Assembly (NCBI GenBank): GCA_036245525.1
Contig: BTPG01000005.1
Location: 213,066,492-213,130,491 of the forward strand
Direction of reading: 5' to 3'
Origin: Semisulcospira habei
Taxonomy: Eukaryota > Mollusca > Gastropoda > Semisulcospiridae
DNA length: 64,000 nucleotides
Positions within the stretch are counted from its first letter, which is position 1. Each line of letters starts with the position of its first letter. Shown here in pieces: positions 1 through 9,605 of this stretch. The position numbers and the translations under genes were made by a program. Below the pieces are notes generated by a model, which worked only from the letters and a program-made list of their open reading frames with translations, made no database searches and was not told the origin of the DNA.

Positions 1-2649
1 TTCTGTGCAGAACAGCAACTTGTCATCACCAACACTACTTTCCAGCAAAAGGACAGTCGAAAGACCACCTGGATGCATCCTCGCTCCAAGCACTTGCACC
101 TTATCGACTATGTCCTTGTGCGTCAGAGGGACCGCAGTGACGTCCTCCTCACCAGAGTGATGCCCAGTGCAGAGTGCCACACTGACCACCGCCTTGTCCG
201 CTGCAAACTCAGGCTCCACCTCAAGCTGAAACCCAAGAAAAGAGGCCCCCTCAAGAAAAAGCTTGATGTCGCCAGCCTTCAGCGTGATGACAAGAAAGCT
301 GCCCTTCAGACAGATTTACAGCGCATGCTCAAAGACACAGTTGATCCAGCAGACTCCTCCCCTGAAACACTCTGGGAGCAACTGAAAACTGCTATTGTAA
401 AATCTTCTGTGGAAGTCTTGGGCTTTGTTAGAAAGAGGAACAAAGACTGGTTTGACGAAAACGACGTGGAGATCCAGGAACTTCTAGCAAACAAAAGAGC
501 CGCCCACCAGGCCCACCTAGCCCAGCCTTCCTGCCCTGTGAAGAAATCTGCCTTTCGCCTCATCTGCAGCAGTCTCCAGCTCAAGCTTAGAGAGCTCCAG
601 AACGAGTGGTGGTCGAGACTGGCACAGAGGACCCAGCTTTGCGCTGACAACGGTGACTACAGGGGCTTCTATGAAGCACTGAAAGCAGTGTATGGCCCTA
701 GGCACCTGGTACAAAGTCCCCTGCGAAGCGCCGATGGACAGGCACTCCTCACAGATAATACCTCCATCTTGAACCGCTGGTCAGAATACTTTCAGGACCT
801 CTTCGGCGCTGAGCGCACTGTTCAAGAAACAGTCATCCTCCAAATCCCACAGCTCCCACTAAAGGTTGAATTGGACGAACCGCCCACCGCCGAAGAGACC
901 CACACAGCCATCCACCAGCTCAAGAGTGGCAAAGCAGCAGGCATTGACGGAATCCCGCCAGAGATCTGGAAACATGGAGGCCCAGCACTGCACAACAAGC
1001 TCCATGACCTCTTTCTCTGCTGCTGGGAGAAAGGAACACTACCAAAGGATCTCCGTGATGCAGTCATCATCACCCTATACAAGAACAAAGGAGAGAAATC
1101 TGAATGCTCTAATTATCGTGGAATTACCCTGCTGTCCATTGCCGGGAAAATTCTCGCAAGGCTGCTCCTGAATCGGCTGGTACCTGCCATCGCTGAAGAC
1201 CACCTCCCAGAGGGCCAGTGTGGCTTCAGAGCCAACAGGAGTACCACCGACATGGTCTTTGTGCTGAGACAGCTTCAGGAGAAGTGCCGCGAGCAGAACA
1301 AAGGGCTGTACGTAACGTTTGTCGACCTAACAAAAGCATTCGACACTGTGAGCAGGCAAGGCATGTGGCAGATCCTGGAGCGACTTGGCTGTCCCCCCAA
1401 GTTTCTAAGCATGATCGTCCAGCTCCACGAGGACCAGCAAGGCCAGGTTAGACTCAACAGTAACCTCTCAGAACCATTCCCCATTATCAACGGCGTGAAA
1501 CAGGGCTGCGTGCTGGCACCAACCCTCTTCACCATCTTCTTTAGCATGATGTTGAAGCAGGCCACAGTAGACCTCGACGATGACGATGCAGTGTACATCA
1601 GGTATCGTCTCGATGGCAGCCTGTTCAACCTCAGACGACTGCAGGCCCACACGAAAACCCTAGACCAACTGATTCGTGAGCTGCTCTTTGCTGATGACGC
1701 TGCCCTTGTTGCACACACAGAGAGAGCCTTGCAGCGCATCACATCCTGCTTTGCAGATGCTGCCCAGCTCTTTGGACTCGAGGTCAGTCTGAAAAAGACA
1801 GAGGTACTACATTAGCCGGCACCCAAGGAAGAGCATCGCCCTCCCCACATCACCATCGGCGAGTCTGAACTGAAGTCAGTACACCAGTTTACCTACCTTG
1901 GCTGCATCATCACGTCAGATGCCAAGCTGGACAAGGAGCTTGACAGCAGGCTGGCAAAAGCGAACAGCGCTTTTGGGCGACTTTTCAAGCGGGTGTGGCA
2001 CAATCAACAGCTGAAAACGGGCACCAAGATCAGTGTGTACAGAGCTGTCGTCCTCACCACCCTGCTGTACGGTTCCGAGTCCTGGGCCCTCTACCGCAAC
2101 CAACTACGACTCCTCGAACGCTTTCACCAGCGCTGCCTGCGTACCATCCTGGGCATTCACTGGAGTGACTATGTCACCAACGTCGAGGTCCTTGAACAGG
2201 CAGAAACTATGAGCATCGAGGCTTTGTTGCTGCGGACACAGCTTCGCTGGGCGGGGCACGTCTCCAGGATGGAGGATCATCGCCTACCCAAGATCACTCT
2301 GTTCGGCGAGCTTGCTACTGGACACCGTGACAGAGGGGCACCAAAGAAGAGATACAAAGACGGTCTCAAGAAGTCACTTAGTGCTTGCCAAATCGACCAC
2401 CGCCAGTAGTCTTCGCTTGCTGCGGACCGTGACACCTGGCGCTCCACCATCTACAAGGCAGCCGTCTCCTTTGAGGACTCTCGCAGAGCTAACCTTAAGG
2501 ACAAACGGCTCAGGAGAAAAAACCGAGTTGCCGTAACTCAGAACCCTGACCAGACCTTCCCCTGCAGCCACTGCGGTCGAACCTGCCTGTCCCGGATTGG
2601 CCTCCGCAGCCACGAAAATGCCTGCAGTCGACGTGGGCAAGCCCTATAG
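1..2649 (+). pseudogene. LINE endonuclease/reverse transcriptase, two nonsense mutations
   Basis: One reading frame runs from base 1 to the TAG at 2647-2649 with no frameshift, broken only by TAG at 1813-1815 and TAG at 2407-2409. In the intact sister copy these codons are CAG (Gln) and TGG (Trp), so two point mutations killed an otherwise complete frame. Visible parts in order are the C-terminal half of an APE-type endonuclease (IDYVLVRQ, then TDHRLV with the catalytic His), a basic linker, reverse transcriptase motifs (GIPPEIWK, FVDLTKAFD as motif A, GVKQGCVLAP as motif B, LLFADDAAL as motif C), the thumb region and a terminal Cys2His2-like finger (CSHCGRTC, then H and C). It would nick DNA and copy its own RNA by target-primed reverse transcription. 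The copy is dead but recent. Confidence 0.92.
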
Positions 2650-2676
2650 AATCTTCGTTCGCGAAGTCAAGCCAAG
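1..2676 (+). mobile_element. RTE-type LINE, left part cut by the window edge
   Basis: The whole stretch matches, base for base in most places, the full-length LINE at 57996-62062; position 1 corresponds to about 59381 there. The 3' end is the same short tail after the stop codon, a segment around TTCGCGAAGTCAAGCCAAGA, after which the similarity stops near 2676. No poly-A is visible. It is one of three copies of this family in the window, the third being the truncated insertion at 29846-30978. The part upstream of the endonuclease middle lies outside the window, so full length cannot be judged. Confidence 0.9.
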
Positions 2677-3556
2677 AAGAAAGCGATCTATGTAATTTTC
2701 TCAGTGCACTGGGGACCTGTTCTTTTCATGTACAAATGAAGTCAGTAGCAACGGGGACAGTGTAAACAACGCTGTTAGGCCAAGTGGCCTGAGAATGGGC
2801 GGTGTGAAAACATGTGCCCACATTATATGCAAGGAGTTTGTTAGTCTTGTCATGTAGTGTAAACGTATGTTGTACAGAGCTTGTGAGTTTTTGGAAATCG
2901 ACTCTGACAGTATTGAGAGACAATGGAGAGTAATTTTCTAATTATTGGGTGTGTAAAAAGCCATTAGTTTATTATAGAGTGCACTAACAGGATTTTGGTT
3001 TGATTTGAGAGAAACGGCAGTGTGTACGTTAATGACCGTAATTAGTAATTAATTAAGGTCAACTTAAGACAATGGGTAATTGGGTCATTATTTTACTCGT
3101 CAATACAGATGATGATTCTCATGAGCCAGTGTTTGTTTCAAAATATGGTTTTGGTGGCAGTGAGGTGGAAATTATGATAGCGCTGAGAGAGTAGTGAGTG
3201 TATGTAATTAAAAATAGATAGTTTTAGAGCATCAGTTTGACTCCTGAGAATTTGGTGGTTAAGTAAAGTACTTCTTTCTTTCTCTCCGTGAGCTAATTGT
3301 AAAATAAACCGTACAAGAAAAGAAGAACCATCCAATAGTAAAACACAACTTTCACAAATAACTATCAAAACGTTTTTGTTGTTGCTAAGGCTGACGGAAG
3401 GAGAGGGGGAGGGGAGGCAGGTCCCCCTGGGCCCCCCGTGGATCCGCCACTGAGTGTGTCAGTCTTGCAGTAACCGTGATGCTGCACACATAGCAAACCT
3501 ACACACAAATTGATGGTTGAAAACTGTAAACTTGTTCGTTACGTACCATTATCCCC
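2677..3556. other. Non-coding DNA
   Basis: No ORF with family features is seen. Near 3410-3455 a G/C-rich block ends in GGATCCGCCACTG, which resembles the terminal sequence of hAT-type elements (CAGTGGCGGATCC on the other strand). No partner end was found, so no element is called. Confidence 0.5.
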
Positions 3557-3752
3557 TTTCACTCACTGACGTCACATTGTCATTAACCCCTGTCACTCAC
3601 TGACGTCACATTGTCATTAACCCCTCATTCACTGACGTCACATTATCATTAACCCCTGTCACTCACTGACGTCACATTGTCATTAACCCCTGTCACTCAC
3701 TGACGTCACATTGTCATTAACCCCTGTCACTCACTGACGTCACATTGTCATC
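3557..3752. repeat. 34-bp tandem repeat with TGACGTCA palindromes
   Basis: About six units of a 34-bp sequence (core CACTCACTGACGTCACATTG, then TCATTAACCCCTGT) follow one another; one unit is slightly shorter. Each unit holds one TGACGTCA, the consensus cAMP-response element palindrome. The array is non-coding. Confidence 0.9.
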
Positions 3753-3861
3753 CGCGAAGGCTCATGCGTATCTATACGTCTTGCAGTGGGGTGGTGTACA
3801 CTATTTCTCGGCAGTGGACGGGGCAAAGTCACATATGAAGCTATATCGGATTTGCACTATA

Positions 3862-4512
3862 CAGTGGCGTAGGAGCTCCGGGATGGCCCTGACACTCACA
3901 AGAAAAGGTAGGGGTTTGGGATGTGGAGGAACAGTTTAGCCTACCCCCTCACGCCAATATCTTTGGAGAAAATGTATTTCGAGAGAAAAAAGTCAGAAAA
4001 ATAGAAATAAAAAAATAATAATAGAAAATAATAAGATAGTAATAAAAAGAAATGACAAAGCCACAGGAGCAGAAATATTTTGTGAAGACCGATTTTGATT
4101 TTGGTGTAATTTAGACGAAACCACAATGTTGCTTGCCGTTTACACCCCCCCTTTCTACCCCCACAAAGCCGTTTCAGATTTCCGAGAAGGACTGTCGCCT
4201 CCCTCCCCCCCCCCCCCTTCCACCCAAGCCGTTTTAGATTATACCGAACAAATTATGACGAGAAGGATTGTCGCTCCCCTGCCCGCCCCCGCACTTACCC
4301 CCCCCCCCCCCAAGCCGTTTCAGATCATTGCAAGAAGGACTGTCTCTCTTCGCCCCCCCCCCCACCCCCATCCACCCACCCACCCCAACACACACACGAC
4401 AATTTATTTCATTTTTTGGGTGGGCTTGAAAGTAACACTGAGGCACGCTGACACCCCCTACCTCCCCCCCCCTCCAACACACACACACCACTGACAACCT
4501 GTGTACGCCACT
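3862..4512. mobile_element. Possible hAT-like MITE with C-rich internal repeats
   Basis: The stretch starts CAGTGGCGTAGGAG and ends TGTGTACGCCACTG, giving an 11-bp inverted terminal match (CAGTGGCGTA-) of the kind seen in hAT superfamily elements. No clear 8-bp target duplication is visible at the ends, so the call is tentative. Inside, about 4155-4350, a unit of roughly 90 bp recurs three times, each with AAGCCGTTT(C/T)AGAT, then AGAAGGA(C/T)TGTC and a C-tract. No transposase is present. Short ORFs across the C-tracts are low-complexity and are not genes. Confidence 0.4.
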
Positions 4513-5133
4513 GCTACAGCCCTAGGAAGTATCATTGCCGGTCCCGTCATCGCCCGCTGTGTGTTAATGCCAGTGACAGCGGCCCCGCGCATCAACTATT
4601 GATTGCCAGTGTAATAATACTGAGTAACATTTTATTAGTTCAATCAGATGTTGAAAATACCACACAACAGGAGTGCGTGAAATATCGATTGCCGTAGGAT
4701 CGGGTCCAGGCAGATCCCAGTTAATCAGATGACCTCCGCTGACCTGATTCATTATATTCATTAGTCGTCCCAGCTGTTGTCGCGTCAGGCGGCTTACTCG
4801 TTGGCTGTCGGTAGCAGTTTTTGTCGCGAAGATTCCTATAGAAATTCCTACAGGAACCATGGCGACAAGAACCACTACAGACAGGCCTTGCTCATGATGA
4901 AAGTGAAAATCGTGTTGCCAGGCTGAGAAGCCAGCCGACACACCTGACAGCTCCAAGCGATACGCAGGTGGGCATGATTTGCAGATTATTAAAGTACTAT
5001 CGAGCTGTCCTGTAAGTTTAAACGCCTTTGCCGCTGACAAAGAGTGGAATGGCCCAAGTGCAAGAGACATAGATCCTCATAAGCCCCACAGCTGCGGTGT
5101 CCATGAGGATCAATACCACTTGACGGCACCAGT
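4513..5133. other. Non-coding DNA with a dispersed short motif
   Basis: No supported gene. Around 5065-5110 there is GACATAGATCCTCATAAGCC followed by a partly inverted copy (TCCATGAGGATC). Related sequence recurs in the window near 16911, 45290, 49060 and 50091. A minus-strand ORF of 168 codons (4564-5070) has no recognisable features and is left out. Confidence 0.5.
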
Positions 5134-5343
5134 ATATATCAAAGTCAAGTCAAACAACGTTAGTCATCTCACGAAGGGCAATACCAGTTTGGACGGGAGT
5201 GTATATATCAAAGTCAAGTCAAACAACGTTAGTCATCTCACGAAGGGCAATTCCAGTTTGGACGGGAGTGTATATATCAAAGTCAAGTTAAACAACGTTA
5301 ATCATCTCACGAAGGGCAATTCCAGTGTGGACGGGAGAGTATA
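5134..5343. repeat. 69-bp tandem repeat, three units
   Basis: Three consecutive copies of a 69-bp unit begin TATATATCAAAGTCAAGT(C/T)A and contain ATCTCACGAAGGGCAAT and GGACGGGAG. Because 69 is a multiple of three the array stays open in one frame, which yields a repetitive ORF that should not be read as a protein. Confidence 0.9.
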
Positions 5344-5387
5344 ATTACATCAACTGAAAGTAAATATGGATAAGACAAACACGCGCA

Positions 5388-5504
5388 CACACATACACCC
5401 AGGCACACATACACCCAGGCACACATACACCCAGGCGCACATACTCCCAGGCACACATACACCCAGGCACACATACACCCAGGCACACATACACCCAGTC
5501 ACCC
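5388..5504. repeat. 16-bp tandem repeat (CACACATACACCCAGG)n
   Basis: About seven units of the 16-bp sequence CACACATACACCCAGG occur with a few substitutions, next to a satellite unit and upstream of the antisense LINE. Confidence 0.9.
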
Positions 5505-5529
5505 ATGCACGCAGAATTAAGAACTATGC

Positions 5530-5657
5530 TAATACTGACGTCACTTATGCTATATGTTAAAACACTGTTATCACATAAACCTGATAACGAGCTCCTCAGC
5601 AAAAATAAAAAGAAGACTAACACTTGCCATCTCCTCATTCTGGAGTACTGACGTCAT
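5530..5657. repeat. 119-bp satellite unit, left part of an array split by a LINE
   Basis: This sequence (TTAAAACACTGTTATCACAT, then GAGCTCCTCAGCAAA, CTGGAGTACTGACGTCA) is the same as the repeated unit at 12249-12440. The two blocks flank the antisense LINE at 5658-12240 and would be continuous without it. The last 8 bases, GACGTCAT at 5650-5657, pair with GACGCCAC at 12241-12248 as a probable target-site duplication. Confidence 0.8.
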
Positions 5658-5750
5658 AATAAAAATAACAATTACGGTATTTATAATGTGCTTATCTTAT
5701 AATAATTATAATTCTAAGGGCGCACTCACAACTCACGCACGCATGTGCTT

Positions 5751-6691
5751 TTAACCATGACTTACATACCACCAGTATACTAATATATACATTACGACAG
5801 TCAGATGGGGGTTGGGTGTGTGGTGGCGATAAAGTGCTAGAACTGTTGAAAGAGGTGAATTTTGAAGGCAGATTGGAAGGAGGCGGAAGAGGGTTTCTGA
5901 CGGAGAGAGAGTGGGCGAGTGTTCCAGGTGGATGGACCTCAGACAGATAAGGAGCGGGGGCCGAAAGAGGTGAGTTTGGTGCGGGGGATGTGGAGGCGGA
6001 GAGGGTCGGAGGCAGAACAGAGACAGCGGGAAAGAGTGTAGGGTTGAAGTAAGTTGGAGAGATAGGCGGAGCATAGTTCTTAAGGGATTTGTAGCAGAGA
6101 GACAGAATCTTGTATTGAATGCGTTGGGAGATAGGGAGCCAGTGAAGGAGTTTGAGTAGGGGAGTGATGTGGTCGGATTTCTTCTTTCTGAGGACGAGGC
6201 GGGCAGCATTGTTCTGGACGCGCTGGCGAGTGAAATTGGTGGAGTGAGGGAGGCCGGAAAGGAGAGATTTGCAATAGTCAATGCGAGATAACAAGTGAGA
6301 GTAACCAAGTTTGGTGGCAGCTTTAGTGATGAGGTATTTTCTGATCTGACTGATTCGACGGAGGTGGAAATAGCATGCCCTGGCCGTGGCAGAAACAAAG
6401 CTGGTCATGGAAAGAGAGGAATCGAGGATAAGGCCGAGGTTCTTGACCGAGTCAGAGAGGGGGATGGGGGTGCTGTCGAGTTGAAGATGGAGAGAGGGAG
6501 GGAGCTGGAAAAGTTTCTGGCGAGTGCCTACCAACATGGCTTCCGTTTTATTGTCATTCCGTTTGAGTTTGTTTGCTGTCATCCATTTTTTTCACGTCTT
6601 AGTAGCAGTCAGCCGTGCGAGTCTGGAGTGGCTGAATGTTGTCGGGTTTGTCTTTGTCTAGTAGTGAGTCGTCAGCATAGAGATGGTGGTG

Positions 6692-6692
<1 letters not shown>
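5751..6692 (-). pseudogene. L2/CR1 LINE reverse transcriptase, C-terminal part
   Basis: The minus strand encodes the thumb and C-terminal region of an L2/CR1-type reverse transcriptase (SVKNLGLILDSSLSM; RARACYFHLRRISQIRKYL; SDHITPLLKLLHWLPI), closely matching residues of the copy at 41006-42670. Several frameshifts spread the match over three frames, so no protein can be made. The upstream half lies at 9606-11050 beyond the Rex1-like insertion. The sequence beyond the stop ends at about 5658 with a short stem-forming GCGC...GCGC region and an AT-rich tail typical of the family. Confidence 0.85.
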
Positions 6693-6728
<36 letters not shown>

Positions 6729-6801
6729 TTTATTGCCATATGTTTCCATGTACAAAACAATAAAAACATTGGAATTTGTCTTGATGTCAGATACTAAGAC
6801 T

Positions 6802-6803
<2 letters not shown>

Positions 6804-6892
<89 letters not shown>

Positions 6893-6898
6893 CACACA
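6804..6898. repeat. (CA)n microsatellite
   Basis: About 45 CA units with one CG interruption lie in the 3' UTR of the Rex1-like LINE. Confidence 0.97.
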
Positions 6899-6967
6899 GT
6901 AACATCTGATTCAGTTAAAAGCTGACAGTACACATTCGTTCTCACTCGCCACTCGCGCTCTCTCCAA

Positions 6968-8059
6968 TTAGTCCGGTTGATCAGAGAGAGCGCGAACAGC
7001 CAGAGGGAAAAAACTGTTGCGGAATCTGCTGGTCCTGGTACTGATGGACCTGTACCTGCGCCCTGGTGGTAAAATTTGGAAAAGCTCATTGCCGGGGTGG
7101 GTGGAATCACTGGAGATAAGACTTGCTGTACGTAAGAGACGCTGCTGGTACAGTGAGTCCAGGCTAGGAAGATCTCTGCCTATGATTTTTGAAGCGGTCT
7201 TGACCACCCTACTCAGTCTGATTTTCTTTTTGGCTGTGATGGAACCATACCAAACTGTGATCGAAAAGGTGAGCACGCTCTCAATCACAGCTCGGTAGAA
7301 TTTCATCAACATGTGGGCACCGAGACCGAAACTTTTCAGACGTCGCAGGAAGAACAAGCGCTGCTGTGCTTTTTGGGCGATGAGGCGAGTGTTTCCCTCC
7401 CACTTCAGGTCACATGACAGGGTAGTGCCAAGAAACTTAAAGTTCTGGACTGTTTCAATGATTTCACTATTGATCACAAGAGGGGGAGGGGGAGGGGGAG
7501 GGGGAGGGGACTGTTTCTTTATGAAGTCCACAATCATTTCTTTTGTTTTGCCAGAGTTCAGTTCAAGGTTGTTGTTGTTACACCAACTAATTAGAATCTC
7601 AACCTGACTACGGTAAGCGGATTCGTCTGAGTTTGTAATGCACCCTTCCACTGTGGTGCCATCTGCAAATTTCAGAACTTTAGTACTGGCATGGCATGAA
7701 GCACAGTCATAAGTAAACAGGGAGTAGAGCATAGGGGAGAGCACGCACCCCTGAGGCGTGCGCGTGGATAAAGTGAGGGTGGATGACACATTTTCACCAA
7801 TTTTAACGACCTGTGGTCTCATCAACAGGAAATCGAGGGTCCAGAGGCACAATGCCTCTGGAACTCCGATTTGCTGGATCTTCTGGTACAATTTGGATGG
7901 AATAATGGTGTTAAAAGCAGAACTGTAATCAACAAATAAAATTCTGGCATAGGTGTTTGGGATTTCAAGGTGTTGTAAAACATAAAACAAACCAAGTGAC
8001 ACAGCATCCTCCACGGAAAGTTTTTCGCGATACGCGAATTGAAAACAATCCAGCAGAGG
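6968..8059 (-). pseudogene. Rex1-like reverse transcriptase, main part, catalytic site mutated
   Basis: The minus strand reads as a Rex1/Babar-type reverse transcriptase: motif A RILFVDYSSAFNTI, motif B TPQGCVLSPMLY, then VLKFADGTTVEG where the family has FADD. The second catalytic Asp is Gly here, so this copy would be inactive even without its other lesions. Downstream are WCNNNNLELN, KTKEMIVDF, FKFLGTTLSCDLKW and the C-terminal HPGNELFQILPPGRRYRS and RFRNSFFPLAVRAL. A run of nine prolines after KKQS comes from a G-tract expansion. The N-terminal portion continues at 9198-9470, separated by the palindromic insertion. Confidence 0.85.
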
Positions 8060-8073
8060 ATCGGTAAATGTTA

Positions 8074-9183
8074 CAAAGTAAAGTAGATAATAGCACTGTC
8101 AGGGGAGAGAAGTGTGCATGATCAACCAGTGATCATAGATCTACTGTGGCCAAAGCACAACAACAACAACAACAACAAAAAAAGAGATAGGAAAGAGAGT
8201 GGGCGCTAAAAAAGTGACTGAAAGCAATGCATATGGAAGCCCCCCCCCCCCCCCGAAGGGGGCGTATCACATATCTCACTGTTCCAGCCACTCAGTGCAT
8301 GGAAATTTAAATCTAGGTCCCCCCAAGGGGTGGGGGGTCCAGATATTTAGCCGGTGGGGACAGCTGTTTCGGTCTTGGCGACCTCTTCAGCACACCATCG
8401 GCGATACTGGAGGAGGCAGGAATCTCTGCCTACCTGCAAAGACAACCACATTTTACTGTGGTATCTGCAGGGGCATACATTCCAAGCCACCACCTAGAGC
8501 TAAATTTCCATGCACCCTAAAAGAGAACCTACCAAAAGGGGGGAAGGGGTTGCAGTCGATATTGTAGTAGTAAATGAAAAGAAAAAGGGAGACTGCCAGT
8601 GCTAATATTTTAGAAAGGTTAGAAAGGCAGTCTCCCCTTTTCTTTTCATTTACTACTACAATATCGACTGCAACCCCTTCCCCCCTTTTGGTAGGTTCTC
8701 TTTTAGGGTGCATGGAAATTTAGCTCTAGGTGGTGGCTTGGAATGTATGCCCCTGCAGACACCACAGTAAAATGTGGTTGTCTTTGCAGGTAGGCAGAGA
8801 TTCCTGCCTCCTCCAGTATCGCCGATGGTGTGCTGAAGAGGTCGCCAAGACCGAAACAGCTGTTCACACCGGCTAAATATCTGGACCCCCCCCCCCCCCC
8901 TTGGGGGGACCTAGATTTAAATTTCCATGCACTGAGTGGCTGGAACAGTGGGATATGTGATACGCCCCCCTTCGGGGGGGGCTTCCATATGCATTGCTTT
9001 CAGTCACTTTTTTAGCGCCCACTCTCTTTCCTATCTCTTTTTTGTTGTTGTTGTGCTATGGCCACAGTAGATCTATGATCACTGATCGATCATGCACACT
9101 TCTCTCCCCTGACAGTGCTATTATCTACTTTACTTTGTAACCTTTCTAAAATATTAGCACTGGCTGTCTCCCCTTTTCTTTTC
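8074..9183. mobile_element. Foldback element: 1.1-kb palindrome with 14-bp target duplication
   Basis: Two arms of about 520 bp are near-perfect inverted copies of each other around a centre near 8590-8640 (TTTTAGAAAGGTT loop between GACTGCC and GGCAGTC). Sequence just inside the left end (CAAAGTAAAGTAGATAATAG) reappears inverted near 9115-9140. After the right arm an extra 45 bp repeats part of the centre. The flanks carry an identical 14-bp duplication, ATCGGTAAATGTTA, at 8060-8073 and 9184-9197. No ORF is convincing. The duplication length suggests target-primed insertion of a snap-back or dimeric product rather than cut-and-paste, but this is inference. Confidence 0.85.
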
Positions 9184-9197
9184 ATCGGTAAATGTTA

Positions 9198-9470
9198 TCA
9201 GAAACCGGAGGACCAGGCGCTCAAGCGTCTTCATGACAACTGAGGTCAGAGCGACTGGTCTGTAGTCATTTAGGGAGGACACTTTGGATTTTTTCGGAAC
9301 AGAAATGATGGTGGACCTTTTAAAACACTGAGGAACAGTGCACTGAGAGAGAGACATGTTGAAAATGTCTGTTAAGACGCCCGAGAGCTGGTCCCCACAG
9401 TTTCTGAGTAAGCGTGGAGAAATGTTATCTGGATCGGCAGCTTTCCTGCTGTCTAGACGCTGAAACATTC
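9198..9470 (-). pseudogene. Rex1-like reverse transcriptase, N-terminal fragment
   Basis: The minus strand reads DSRKAADPDNISPRLLRNCG, SGVLTDIFNMSLSQCTVPQC, then KRSTIISVPKKSK and SLNDYRPVALTSVVMKTLER, the finger region that precedes motif A in this reverse transcriptase family. The frame would continue into 8059 and below if the palindromic insertion were absent. No endonuclease is left upstream, so the element was 5' truncated. Confidence 0.8.
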
Positions 9471-9605
9471 ACCTGACATCGGCGTCTAGAATAATGAAAG
9501 GTGGGTTCTCAGTATGACTCTTCTCGACAGAAGGAGGTGGGGTCGTATTCTATTTGTCAAAACGACTATAAAAGTCATTCAGAGTGTTTAGGAAAGACGC
9601 ATCTG

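Larger units (their letters stand above)
6693..9605 (-). mobile_element. Rex1/Babar-like LINE, 5' truncated, antisense, itself interrupted
   Basis: The 3' end is at 6693-6725 as a (GATAA)n tail on the plus strand (TTATC repeats on the coding strand) after a short 3' UTR. The 5' side stops at about 9605, where the L2/CR1 LINE resumes. Flanking TGTA on both sides may be a short target duplication. Coding remnants are described separately. A dinucleotide tract (CA)n at about 6804-6898 lies in its 3' UTR. The palindromic element at 8074-9183 interrupts it and is bounded by a 14-bp duplication. Confidence 0.8.

Noticed and set aside
3395..3455. hAT element end (GGATCCGCCACTG)
   Set aside because: Only one end is seen; no partner or 8-bp duplication was found in the window.
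4564..5070. 168-codon minus-strand ORF
   Set aside because: No recognisable domain or plausible start context, and the region contains dispersed repeat motifs. Kept out for lack of support.
6672..7110. Val/Cys-rich ORFs
   Set aside because: They are translations of the (CA)n tract in the Rex1-like 3' UTR.
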